DNA from: Pseudisothecium myosuroides
Lineage: Eukaryota; Streptophyta; Bryopsida; Hypnales; Lembophyllaceae
DNA length: 64,000 nucleotides
NCBI GenBank assembly: GCA_951799445.1
Contig: OX637296.1
Span: 14,818,001-14,882,000, forward strand
Reading direction: 5' to 3'
Part shown: positions 49,999 to 61,494 of the stretch, one piece after another
Position numbering within the stretch: the stretch's first letter is position 1
Layout: every line of letters starts with the position of its first letter
Notes under the pieces: model-generated
The model's database searches: none
What the model saw: the letters and a program-made list of their open reading frames with translations, nothing else
Told to the model about the DNA's origin: nothing
Translations under genes and position numbers: made by a program

Positions 49999-50642
49999 TT
50001 AACCCCCAAAATGACCCTGAGGACAAAATGTGTCCTCGACCAATTTTTGAAGTTAAATAAAACCTCACCCGATTATTATTTTTAGTAGTTTATATTTTTG
50101 AAAAATTATTTTTGAAGTTTAGTTTTAGCTTCAAAAATCTGATTTTGAAAATGTGCAAATGTGATTTTTCTATTCAAGATTTTGTGCACGGGTGTTCATT
50201 GCAATCTTGACTTTTTGTAGTGTTGAGAACTCTTGGGAATGAGCCTCAAATACAATAGATCTTTGAGAAAAAATCACATTTAAAAAATTATAGAGTAGAT
50301 TTTGAGAAGTCATAAATTGATTGAGGTTATGCATGTTAGGCCCTTTAACCTCATATTTTTTTGGTGACCAACTTTTTAGATTTGACTTGTGAAAAGAGGA
50401 TTGAAAGACTTCAAATCACTTTCACAGTTTTAACACCCTCATGATCAAACATTATAATCTTTCAATCCGTAAGGGATATTGTTGTGTTTTCTTTTCTAAT
50501 GTGATCTCTAACATTTCTAGTTTGATTTTATACAGTTACAATTCTAAAAGAATTGATACAATGTATCAAAATGTTGACTTTTTGTTCAATTTAGAGCAAA
50601 TTCCTAGAAGCTCGAGAACTTCCAGGGTCATTTGGGGGTTAA
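49999..50642. mobile_element. TTAA-flanked element with CCCCCAAAATGACCCTG ends
   Basis: TTAA at 49999-50002 and 50639-50642; internal ends CCCCCAAAATGACCCTG and CAGGGTCATTTGGGGG are inverted with one indel. Non-coding interior of 636 bp. Pattern matches piggyBac-type integration. Confidence 0.78.
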
Positions 50643-50943
50643 GAGCACCCTAGCTTAGTGACCATTTAAGAGTTGATTGCCTTTTAGGGAAGCTAAACTC
50701 CTGGAAATAATTTTCAGTAAATTTATGAAAGAAGGGAAATAGAACTGGCATGTAACACAAGTCGTTTCATATTTTTTGAACATTTGTGGAATTAGTTATG
50801 GATTTTTGAAGTTGAAACGCAGTGGTCACTACTAGCGACCACCTCGTGAAATGTGCATTGTTGGTACGTTGAACATTGAAGTAAAATGTACATATGTGTC
50901 TTGATCGCTTTTAGAGCATGGGTCCTTTTAGAGTACATTACCT
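50643..50943. mobile_element. Mariner-like MITE (C5)
   Basis: Follows the TTAA element directly; same blocks as C4 (GACCATTTAAGAGTTGATTG, GGGAAGCTAAACTCC) and ends GTACATTACCT|TA. Confidence 0.72.
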
Positions 50944-50973
50944 TAATTCCTAAAGGATGGAGCCTATGACCAT

Positions 50974-51240
50974 CATTACATGAATTTTCATGCTTCAAAG
51001 AGGCTGCAAGTTTTGCACCCCGCAGTGCAATTATGGAAAAAAATAAAAATAAGAAATTATTTTTTATTTAAGGAAAAATTTGGTGCCACGTCACCGTCAT
51101 GTCAGATTGGCTATTTTTTAAATTTTTAAATATTTTTTTCCAAAAAATATATATTTTTTAATTTTTTTGTATTTGCACCGCATAGGTGTTGAAAATAAAA
51201 AAACTCGCGGCCTCTTTGAGACCTGAAATTTCCTCTAATG
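50974..51240. mobile_element. 267-bp CATTAGA-family element (H3)
   Basis: Ends CATTACATGAATTTTCATG and CTGAAATTTCCTCTAATG, then CAAAGAGGC/GCCTCTTTG inside; core with TGCCACGTCACCGTCATG as in H1. Confidence 0.55.
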
Positions 51241-53827
51241 GTAGTTCAACTTGAAAATCCATCACTTTGTATCCTCCATTTCTTTCCTATTTATGGGTGA
51301 AATTTGTTGATTTTATTTTTCAAAGATTAAATTACATGCTTGGTATTTTTGTATTGGTACTAATAAGATGTACCTTTGACAAAAAAACATATGTTTACGT
51401 TAAAAATGAATGGTACATAATTCAAAAATGATGGTCTACGGTCTCCCTAAAAAGTCTCCAAAGTTCTTGAAAAATAGGATTATATTTGTATCAAATATCA
51501 TCCAAATGTGATTGGCAAATAATGTTATCCTTTGAAATAAATAACTAAAAAAATTATATTAGACATAGACCAATATATTGTAGATTCTTAAGACTTGGGT
51601 AGATCTACATCAAAAATCTCTTTCAAAAAGAAAGTCAAATAAGTAAAGAATTCTTTAGAATGAGCTCCAAAATTCAATCCAAAGGCTTACAATAAAAGAC
51701 ATCAGAAAATAAAAACCATAATACAATGAGAAAACCATTAAAAAAAAGGCTTTTAAAGTTGATTTATCATGTTGAGGCAAAAGAAGCCTTCCCCAAGGAG
51801 CATGGCCCAATAAAAAAAACTACTATGTATATAGTTCTACTAACTACTTCATATAATTAGATGTTAGATAGATACTTGTTTTGGATCACTTTAGCAAGTT
51901 ATAACTCTAGTTCAGGATGATTGTAAATTGAATTCTTAAAATTATGTGGAGAGCCATGCATACAATATCACATTTGGCTCAAAAATATGAATTTCTATAC
52001 TAAAATATGTCTAGACATTCACCATTTGGTTGATAATTCAACAATTAAAATCTTTCATCTAGATAACATTTTGCCATCTAAACCTTGTCATATTCAAATA
52101 CGACACCATTTAGGAAAAATAAGTGACCATTTTAGAGCTTTTGAAACATGTAGAAAGTGTATTTATGATTCAAATTGAAGCACCATGTGCATTGGATCCA
52201 ACTTAGGGGTGATTGCAAGAACACTTGTCCTATTTCTTGTCCTCTTGCCCTTGGATGGGTGGTTTTTTGCTCATAACTTTTGCATCATTTGTCCATTTGG
52301 CGTGAAATTTGGAATGAGGAACATGCGGTAGTTGGAAACATTGAGTAATTTTTTAAATTTTTTTCAAATTAGTTTACTATTTTTAACCTGCCCCCAATGG
52401 GGTGTCTACCTTGGCAATTGGGGGGGGGAGTCGTCCTATTTTTGACCCAAAAATACAAATTTGAAGCCACAAATTGGACATGATGGAGGTCTACTAACAT
52501 TACAAGGACCGATGACGAGTTTTTATGAAAATAGCAACATGTCGGTTGTGCACATGGGGTCAAAGTGACCTACCTTTGCGCGAAGGCCACAAAGAGGGAA
52601 AACTTTTCCTAGATGAATTCTTTGGTGCCATGCAAGCACAATCTTCTCTAGCAAAATGTTTTATTTATTTATTTTTAATTACTAAAAATGAATAACTCCA
52701 TAGACCCCTTTTCTGCTATTTTCTACTCCCAGTGTCTTCAATAATATTCCGTAGCAGTCTATAATATTGCATAGTACTGAATCAACGTTTCAGATCTTCA
52801 GGCACCCTTAATCGACGGTTTAGATGTGCAAAAATACCTTAAACACATAGTATTAGTAGTACTGGCAATCCTATGGCCACAAACTACGGTTTTGACGGAA
52901 AAACTTGAAGTGTTTCTTGCAACTACCTTTAGCACGTAGACAAATGTTTGTCCTAGTTTACACCTCAATTCATGCACCTTCTCTACAAAATACACAAATT
53001 AAAGCACCCTGTGACATCTAAAATTGAGCTTCCTAGATCCTTAAGGATTAATTATTTGATATTGATATGTTCCTATTTTGCCTCTCTCAAGTAGATTGAC
53101 TACTTTAAATGGTGATGTAACTTTAGGATTGTGATATCAATTTATGAATGAATAACATTTCTAAGATACGAGCAATTTTTGTTACACTTGTTGTAAGATT
53201 AAAAAAACTATTGGAATTTGGTCAAAAGAAGAATATGTGTTCGTTTGTAAATAGACAAAAAAGATTGATGAAGTTGAAGTGGATCCCTTTTGCCCCAAAA
53301 TATAGAGACTTAGTCCAGAGTTCTTGTGAATACAGCATTAATAATTAATGGTAGGGTCACCTATGAATTGAGCGCAACATGTTGGAAAAAAACAATAAAC
53401 AGTTAAATGGTGATATCAGATAATGACATTTGTTCAATGACTTCTACCAATGTCTTAAAATCGTGTTTACACCAAATACAAAGGCGAGTTTAAATGAATT
53501 TTTAGGGGTCCTTGTTGAAAATACTATTTTTAATTTTTAATATCTTTAAAAAAAAATTCATTTCATATCCTCTTGATGGTTTACATCACTCCAAAGGTTA
53601 TGACTTCCAAAGGAAGACTTCTCAATGGCAAACAAATGGGCTTCAAGAAGGAGACACCCCTAGTTTTTGGTGTAAACCAAGCCGTATATTCTAATAAAGA
53701 ATTTTATTTTTTCTTTAAACATTTACGGCCTTTATCTATGTATTGATGTTGAGATAGTGTTGATAATAGGTGTTCATAAATTGCATCTAAAATCTTTCAA
53801 ATAAACTTTTGAATATAGGTCCTATTA
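51241..53827. other. AT-rich intergenic DNA, no gene seen
   Basis: Short frames only; a 10-base G run at about 52420. Nothing I can assign. Confidence 0.55.
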
Positions 53828-54761
53828 TTAACCCCTAAAGGCTCAAGGCCTTTTTTCTGCCAAAAAACACTCAAAACTGTCATTTCTATAGCAAGGAGTA
53901 AAAAAATTTGAAAAATGTATTTTTTTGCACATCTAACTGTAGGATCTTACACCTAACTAGTATGAGAATGTGTGGAAAAAATTTCAGAATTTTTGACAGC
54001 TCGGATTGCAAGATATCTGCATTTAAAGTGGAAAAAACAAGTATTTCAGCACATTGCGGGACTGGATTTTTTGACTTTGAACATTTTTAACTTAAAATTT
54101 TTGCACTACCGAGTTTTGAGCTTTAAATTTTTAAGGTGGAGAATTGAGTTGAGAGTCTAGGGGAAAAAAAATATTCAAAAAAACTTAATTCTCATTCCTA
54201 AAAAAATTGTTAAGTAGAAATAGGTACAAGATAGAAGGAAAATCTAAAATATTAATATGTTTTAGATGGAATTAAAATACACTAATCCCAATGGTGAAAT
54301 TATTCTAGAAAGTAAACTAAACCATGAGATTTTTTTTTTAAATTGCAAAAATAGCATTCAGAAATGAATCCTACAAGTTATTTTTTTCAAGAAGATGCTC
54401 TAATTGCCCGAAAAACAAGAATGTTGATAACTTTCTCATAACATATCCAAATGAAATGAATCAAAGCTTTCCAGATAGACAAAAATATAATCTACGAGAA
54501 AAAAATATTTAAAAAAAAATATCAAATTTTTGCCAATTTTTTTTGCTGCCCGACCTGTCCCCCATCCCTTGTTTTGAGCTTATTCGGTCATAATTGTTGT
54601 TCCCGGGCACCGATTGTGAAAAAAATTATGTCCCCACGTAGGTCTTCCCATTCTCCACCTCCATTAAATTTTTCATAAAATATTACAAACGTGGTTGCAA
54701 AAAGGTACATGACCGAAATCGCATTTGTCCCCTGAAGGGACAATGGGCTTTTAGGGGTTAA
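53828..54761 (+). mobile_element. 934-bp TTAA-flanked, piggyBac-like MITE (P2)
   Basis: Same orientation, termini and length as P1, with most of the interior alignable by eye. TTAA at both borders. Confidence 0.82.
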
Positions 54762-54945
54762 TTTATTCTATTTTTATGGATTTTGTTAAAGAATCTTTAC
54801 TTTTGAAGAGTCAAATGTGTATATTAGACTCTTTATAAATTCCCTGAGAATTTTCAAAATACTGATTATAGATGCATTAAAAATTGACCCTAAACTCTAT
54901 AAGATTAGAGACAAGAATTTGGAAGGGAGGGGGGGGTAAACATTA

Positions 54946-55151
54946 TAAGAAACCCATGTTTTGAATGATGAGCCCTAATTTTTTTAAACTGATTTTAGGT
55001 CATGTCCAATGCAACAAATCCATGTTTTTATGTTAACATTGATGTTACGGTAGATGTTTTGTTGATATAAAAACATGGTTTTGTTACATTGGACATCACC
55101 TAAAATCCATTTAAAAAATTAGGGATCATCACTTAAAACTCGAGTTTCTTA
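54946..55151. mobile_element. 206-bp fold-back MITE, TA target duplication
   Basis: TA|TAAGAAACCCATGTTTTG at the left and the complement of TAAGAAACTCGAGTTTTA at the right; pairing extends about 90 bp per arm (including GATTTTAGGT and ATGTCCAATG), leaving a short loop. Confidence 0.83.
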
Positions 55152-55480
55152 TAGTAAAATAACAGTGTCGATATAAGGTGTACCTTAGAATATCCATTGC
55201 CCACCTCAAAAAGCATGGCTCATAATATTGAATTTAGAGGCACCCCACTTTGATTGCTATGGATGATGGCAAGAGAATTCCTGCAGTAAAAAAATCAAAG
55301 GTAGTAAAATGTCACTACAAAATAGATTACATAATGCCAAGAGTGCTACTTCATCACAAGCGTCCATTTCTATATTTTTTCCAAATCTAAGGGCGTAGAA
55401 AGAAGGGCTTGGTTATGACTCATAACCCACTTTTGACTCTCCAATGCAATGGTGCCAAGTCTGCCTTGAAAACCGAACTT
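55152..55480. other. Intergenic DNA, no gene seen
   Basis: Unremarkable AT-rich stretch leading into the GC-richer retroposon-like segment. Confidence 0.4.
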
Positions 55481-55800
55481 GGCATTATGGATGCATATTT
55501 AACTAAAATGGGTGCCGCTTCTGCAAAGGTTGGCAAAAGGTGGGTTTCATCGTTCAGACCCCGTAATGTGCTCTGTCCGATGCAGCAACATAGCCTCGCT
55601 TGGCCATCCGTGAGAGGCCTCTTCTTGTGCTGTGCCCTTGGGATGTTTGCCTGCTCCCCATTGTCGGTTTGGTCTATCTTTGTGGTTTATGTTGTGGTTG
55701 TCTTGGTTTTGTCCCGCCAAGCCAATGGTGGCTAGCGGACTTTTATTTTGCCATGTGCAATGAAATTCCATTTCATTTGTTTAAAAAAAGAAAAAGAAAA
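55481..55800 (+). mobile_element. Probable LINE 3' end (longer copy of the CATTTGTTT retroposon)
   Basis: A GC-richer segment ends TGCAATGAAATTCCATTTC, ATTTGTTT and an A/G-rich tail (to about 55800), the same 3' end as the tiny insertions at 49346 (minus strand), 12943 and 59147. No reverse transcriptase frame is left and no target duplication was found. Confidence 0.5.
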
Positions 55801-56482
55801 GGTGGAGCAAGGTACAAAAAGTCAAGAATTGAGAATTTATTTGTCTACTATTCAATCTTGCGAGCCCTCCAAATCAAGCCCAGTTAGCAACTTGGAGCTC
55901 ATAATTTTATGAGCCTGCACTTACTGTGAGACATTTGGCATCAGGGAAGGGACCGAAAAATGATCCTACTTGTGTGCATAATCGCCAAGGTGCAACTCAC
56001 AGGCAATAAGGTAAACCAGCCCAATTCTGTCCACAACCCAATTCCATCACCCCATGTTTGGCCCCTGAATTCCGTCCAGAAAATCATCCAAATTTGTTTA
56101 GAAAAACTTCCAAATCCAATTATTTTATGACAAAATCAGTGCATCAATGCCTAGAAAGAGTAACATGTCGAGGTGGGCAGGCTGGATGCTCTTACCCCAG
56201 AGTGTTGTGCAGTATATGAAGTTCACCTACAGTAAGCTGATGACAGTTTGTATGCAAAGAATTTAAAACTGTGCCATAAGTTACATCACCTTCTGGTTGT
56301 TGACGGAATTTCACATGGAAAGCGAGAAAAATCAAATCAAATTTCCTTCCATTCATGGTGTTTCCGTCAAGCCAACATCAATTTTACCATATTTCATTTG
56401 GGAGATAAAGTCAGATAAGTCAGATAGCTTTATAAAAAATTTAAAAAATTAAAAATTAAAAACTCTCAGATAACTATGCCGT
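55801..56482. other. Intergenic DNA, no gene seen
   Basis: Mixed-composition DNA without an assignable frame. Confidence 0.4.
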
Positions 56483-56539
56483 GTGTCATGTCCCCAGCTC
56501 TCAGGCACACGTTACATCATACAAGTTTCCAGCATTGAC

Positions 56540-56728
56540 ATGTTCAACAGTGCCAATGCAAGACAGACACAGACAACTGAGACAAGGGCTTCGCTCACCA
56601 ACTTCATTGATGTTCAAGGATATCCTTTGCACCAGTTCGAAGGGCGTATCGGTGGGTGGGAGCAGTCAACAGTGTCGAAATATAGAAAGTACTTTTATGC
56701 TCCTTCTACAGTCGGTCTAATAAACTGA
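56540..56728 (+). pseudogene. Possible orphan 3' exon or gene fragment, unknown product
   Basis: An open frame from about 56483 to the stop at 56728 has normal-looking amino-acid composition (SSIDMFNSANARQTQ, FIDVQGYPLHQFEGRIGGW, SKYRKYFYAPSTVGLIN). First ATG is at 56540; a pyrimidine-rich TCATGTCCCCAG just upstream could be a splice acceptor, making this the last exon of a gene or a captured fragment. I found no upstream exon and recognise no family. Confidence 0.28.
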
Positions 56729-56829
56729 TATCGGTGGAACTCTCTCTCCTCTTTCCACGCTTACCGATAATCGGAGGTACTGTTCTTGTCTTTTAGTTGC
56801 TTTCCTTGTCCACTGGGTTCACATGTAAG

Positions 56830-57309
56830 TTGACCCTAAGTCACCCTGTGTTCCAAGTCTGTGTCACAAGTCTATTTCTCAAGTCGTGTGGACGACGTGT
56901 GGTAGAGTCTGAGTGAAGTTAAGTACCCCCAAAACTGCCACTTTTGGCTACTGCGCCCCAGTTATTACTGTAAGATTGGTCAAATTTTCATGTTTTCTTG
57001 TTGGCAAGTGAAAGGAGGTTCTAACGCACCAAAGAACGTGACATTTGGTTACCATATGCAGAAGTTAAGAAGGGTCAAAGTCACCTTGTGTTTTACGTCT
57101 GTGTCACAAGTCTGTTTCACAAGTTGTGTGACGACGTGTGGTAGAGTCTAAGTGAAATTAAATACCCCCCAAACCGTCACTTTTGGCTACTACACCCCAG
57201 TTACTATTCCAAGACTAGTCAAATTTTCATGTTTTCTTGTTGGCAAGTGAAAGGAGTCCAGTTCCAACGCACCAAAGAACGTGACATTTGGATCATGTAT
57301 GCCAACATT
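56830..57309. repeat. 240-bp direct tandem duplication
   Basis: Unit 1 56830-57069 and unit 2 57070-57309; TCACAAGTCT, ACGACGTGTGGTAGAGTCT and TTTTCATGTTTTCTTGTTGG recur at a 240-bp period. Confidence 0.88.
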
Positions 57310-57706
57310 AGGAAGGGTCAAATTTTTCTTTGGTGGATGTTCTTGAAATTGTTTCTTCAACCACCTAAAAAACTCTATTATAAAAATATATTTCAAAGGT
57401 TGGAACTTATCGGAAATAACACTGCAAGGGAACTTCAATTCCCATATCCACAATATGCACAACCATTGAAGTAGACGAATGGAAATGGTGTAAAAAAAAA
57501 GGAGGCAACTCTTGGTACCCAAAACAAAACCATCAATATGCCACAAACTCAATGTGATGTTCATTCACAAGTTTATGTGCACCTATAATCACTACAAATT
57601 ATAACATAGTATAGTGACTAATGTAAGACAAGATTTATTTTCATCGGATTGTATTGGCAATTGAAAGGGGATTTCAATGCATTTACCATGTACTATTTGG
57701 ACACTA
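57310..57706. other. Intergenic DNA, no gene seen
   Basis: An open frame of 124 codons on the minus strand (57564-57190) crosses the tandem duplication and has no coding character. Confidence 0.4.
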
Positions 57707-57867
57707 AGGTAGGAGGCCCTACTAATGCCATGTGACTAATTGCACCATTTTGTGGGCATTATGTACATTAGTTGAGTACATTTGAAAGTTTAAAATATAT
57801 ATTGCTAATACAAAGTGGTGCAAATAGTGTGGCTTTTGAATTGCAACAAAAATAGGATATCCTACCT
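57707..57867. mobile_element. 161-bp short copy with mariner-like ends (C9)
   Basis: TA|AGGTAGGAGGC... and ...ATCCTACCT|TA; the interior differs from the 300-bp copies. Confidence 0.5.
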
Positions 57868-59137
57868 TATATAAATAAGTATAAATTTTTGTGTTAGTGT
57901 GATATTTGTATAATTTTTTTGCTAAAATTGTACATGAGGATTAGAATTAAGTTTGATTTTGGATCCCAAGGCAAAGGCGCCCTTCCCAAAAGGGCAGTGC
58001 CTTATAAAAGGTAGCTCTTACTACACATGTCATAGATACTAGAACTATTTTTTGACAAACTCTTCATTCACATGGTTGTTAAATCTATATTTGCTTTCCT
58101 TCATATCATCCCATTCTTTGGTTTTGGCTACCAATTTTGCGTGACTTTCAAATAATAGTTGCGTTCTTCCGGTAGCTACAATACAATTTTTGGCAATTCA
58201 CAAAATAGCATCATTGAGATTTGATAAAAGAATTGCATTTTCTTCCGGTTAAGCTTGTATTAGACCCAATTTTTTTAGGTCCAATTTGACAATATTAAAC
58301 TCAAGAAAGAATGCTGGCTACTTCAAATCATCACAAAAATTAGATCATTTGGATATGTTAGAAGAAACCCACCCATTTCTGATCACCTTCCATTTGGGTT
58401 GTATAGGTTGGTCTATTTTCGTATAGGTAGAGATGAATAGTGATTAGTTATGGTACAATTCCCGACGAAGTTTTGGCACATTATGATTGGCTACAAATCT
58501 GTCAATATTGCAACCAATCCTTGGTTGATTTTGTATCCAATCCTCTAGTCAGAAATAATAAGACCTACATGACCAATATGGGTTGAATAAAATCTTCAGC
58601 TAAAAAATTCATAGTAATTATGTTTTGAGAAATATAATAATTCTGGAAAAAAATTTGGAATCCTTCCAAACTCTATTTCTGTACACGGAAAAAATTCCCC
58701 ACTCAAGAAACCCGCACTCCAGCTATGCATATTAATTGCTTCAATGGTTGGAAATAGGCCGGCTACTCTAGTAACAACAATGAAAGCAAGCCAACCTGCA
58801 GTCACCATGGCAGAAGGTGCTGGACGTCGTGATGCAGTGGCATGAAGTGCGTCAAACCATTGAACTTATCAAGCGACCGACGTAGGTGTCATGACCGGCC
58901 GGGTGTCGCGACCGGGGACCGGGGCACCGGGGGAGGTATGAATCAATGCGGTCAATGGTCTACCTGGTGGCGGTATTCGACATCAATATGGGTGAATTTA
59001 CTGTTGCAATTCAGGAGACACTCAGGGGCCATGTTGATGCCTTGATGGGTATCAGGGAGCTGCAGCAGCAGCAGCAGCCTTGAGTTAGTTAGTTTGCATG
59101 GCAGGCCGAGCATCCATGGTTCAGAAATAAGTAGTTC
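57868..59137. other. Intergenic DNA with a GC-rich patch and a CAG run
   Basis: No gene assignable. GC-rich over about 58780-58960; five CAG units at about 59062-59078. Confidence 0.4.
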
Positions 59138-59146
59138 AACATTCCC

Positions 59147-59185
59147 ACTACATGTTTCATTTGTTTAAAAAAATAAAAAAATAAA
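59147..59185 (+). mobile_element. 39-bp truncated retroposon with 9-bp target duplication
   Basis: AACATTCCC at 59138-59146 and 59186-59194; the insert is ACTACATG, TTTCATTTGTTT and an A-rich tail with two T interruptions. Confidence 0.72.
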
Positions 59186-59346
59186 AACATTCCCGCGACA
59201 CACATTAGACCAAATTAGTATACGATGGAATATAGTATAGGGACCTTGGAATAAATTCGGGTATGAATCCATGAAAACAAGGCCTAGAAGTTGGTGGGCG
59301 GAGGGTATGAAGACGAGAACGTGTACAGGCGGTACTACAGCCCTGA

Positions 59347-60070
59347 GAGCATCCCCACCAATGAGTTCCCTTTCCCTATCCCTATCACAGGTATCCATCC
59401 TCAAATTTGGGGATACGGAAGTCCCTCCCCACCAGTCTGTCCCTAAGGTAGGAGGTCCATAAAGCGACCATCTAAGGGCTGAACCTGAATTTTGGGGAGG
59501 TAAAACATCTTGAAATATTTTTCAATAAATTTTCCTTGAAAGACAAGAAGAAATGGCATCTGGCTCAAGTTGTTTCATATTTTTCGGAGCTTTGTGGAAT
59601 TAGTTATGAAATTTTGAAGGTGAAAAGCCAAAGGGCTGTAAAAGCGACCACCTCCTAAAATGTACATCCTTTGTACATTTTGGGAAATTGAAGAAAGCAA
59701 AATGTACCTGTGTGTCCTGATCGGTTCAAAATGCCCGGTCGGAGTTCGAGCCTCCTACCTTAAAGGATTGCACAACCAAACATAAGTTAACTGGCCTGGT
59801 GCCTTGGTACCATCAAGCTGCAATCAACTCGTCGACAGGTCAGCAAGGTGAAATACAAGGAGGCAAAGGTAATAAAATGCTGCACTTTTCTGGCAAAAAC
59901 GGGATACAGGTTACTAGTTTTGAGTTCTCTAAATCCGATCCCGTTTAGGGAATTCAGACCCGTCGTCCCTAAATTTTTAGAGTTACGGGACCCTGGTGGG
60001 GAGGTTTCCTTCCCTATCCGGATGAGTTTCATCCGGATACAGATAGGGGAGACCCCTGGTGGGGATGCTC
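59347..60070. mobile_element. 724-bp MITE with GAGCATCCCCACCA ends
   Basis: Perfect 14-bp inverted ends GAGCATCCCCACCA...TGGTGGGGATGCTC, flanked by TGA at 59344-59346 and 60071-60073. The 3-bp duplication and ends point to a PIF/Harbinger-type element. C6 is inserted in it. Confidence 0.82.
59446..59760. mobile_element. 315-bp mariner-like MITE (C6), nested
   Basis: TA|AGGTAGGAGG...CCTCCTACCT|TA, lying wholly within the element at 59347-60070, so it inserted later. Confidence 0.85.
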
Positions 60071-60109
60071 TGAGCAGCGTTTGGGGCGGTTTTGGAGTTT
60101 TACCAGCTA

Positions 60110-60423
60110 AGGTAGGAGGCTCAAACTCCGACTAGGCAGTAAAAGCAAACATGACTCAGAGGTACATTTTGCTTTCTTCAATGTACCCACTATGCACATT
60201 TTAGGAGGTGGTCACTTTTGATGACCACAAATGACCACTTTTTTCCAACTTCAAAAATTTGTAACTAATTCCACAAAGGTCCAAAAAATATGAAATGACG
60301 TGGATTAGATGTCAATTCCACTGGTCTTTCAAGGAAAATTTACTAATTTTTTTTTTCAAGATGTTTAGCCTCCTCCAAATTCAGTTCCAGGCCTTAGATG
60401 GTCCATTTACGAACCTCCTACCT
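60110..60423. mobile_element. 314-bp mariner-like MITE (C7)
   Basis: Same ends and TA borders as C6 but in the reverse internal orientation; only 40 bp beyond the preceding element. Confidence 0.85.
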
Positions 60424-61281
60424 TAAACGTGAAAATCCTTTTTTTGAATTTTTGCACATTTTTGCTTCTATCTTTGTACAAAAATATCATTCATTGGAAT
60501 TTCATGAATTTGGTCATTAAGGAAGGTTGTCTTTTCTAGAGTCAAGTATTACATTGGATGAATGAGAAGTTGGTTGGATTAAGCAGTGCCTTGAAGCCCT
60601 CCATTCATTGTCTTGAATATAGACGTCAAAGTGCTTCGGGATTAATTCCCATATTGAACTAGTTTTTCAAGTATCAAGTCTGAGTTTTTTTTCTCTCTAA
60701 TTTATACTTTGAAAAGAAAATTTATAGATTTTTTCACCAATTTTTTTGCAATGTTTTCAAATTACAACTGTTTTTTTTCCCCAATTCCATTGCGTAACAA
60801 TGAACTAACTGACAGTTCTCCCTAAATATTGGCCCTAACAGGAACCATTTTTGGGCTCTATGTGTTTTGGGGTGGTCTCCAAAGATTTTTGAAATTTGTG
60901 GATGAAGCTTTCAGAACAATTACTTTTTGATTGCTATATTCTACAAATGAAGCTTTGTTTCATAAGATTTTTGTAAGTTGATAGCAAAAGTTGTAAGGTT
61001 ATTCTGATCTTGGATGAGACTCACTGTAAAGCTCATATAAATATTAACAACATTTGTTTGATTGAATAGACTCGTACCTATATGAAAAGTTTTGAATCAT
61101 CCCATTTTTACAAATTCAGTGAAAGCTAGAAGGAGCTTTGTTTTGAAGGCAACGATGGCACTTCCTTCACTAGAAAAAATGAAGTTCATTTGTGAGCTCA
61201 ATGTTCAATAAAAACAAAAGAGTAGGATATGTATTGCTTACTAGAACATTTACACCATTGAAATTGACATTTCTCAATATT
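60424..61281. other. AT-rich intergenic DNA, no gene seen
   Basis: No open frame or repeat I can assign. Confidence 0.5.
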
Positions 61282-61358
61282 GTGTCAACCTGTTAGTTAT
61301 GATTTTCTTTCATTGTGAGGCTCACAATGAAAAAAAATCATAACTAATAGGTTGACAC
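61282..61358. repeat. Near-perfect 38-bp-arm palindrome
   Basis: Arms 61282-61319 and 61321-61358 pair with two mismatches around a single-base centre; outer sequence GTGTCAACCTGTTAGTTATG. Could be a small fold-back element or hairpin RNA. Confidence 0.88.
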
Positions 61359-61494
61359 TAGCTCCTTCCTCTCTATGTATTTTTCCCTCTAAAATTTCCT
61401 TCTAAAATCTTCAAAATTTAGGAAGAAATACATGAACAAATTCACTGCAAATGCCCACCTTCCACCCTTCCTACCATGCTCTCTGACACATATT

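Noticed and set aside
55409..55735. 108-codon plus-strand frame with hydrophobic C-terminus
   Set aside because: Overlaps the probable LINE 3' end; no conserved motif, and the hydrophobic run comes from GT-rich sequence.
57190..57564. 124-codon minus-strand frame
   Set aside because: Runs through the 240-bp tandem duplication into unrelated AT-rich DNA; the first duplicate does not preserve the frame.
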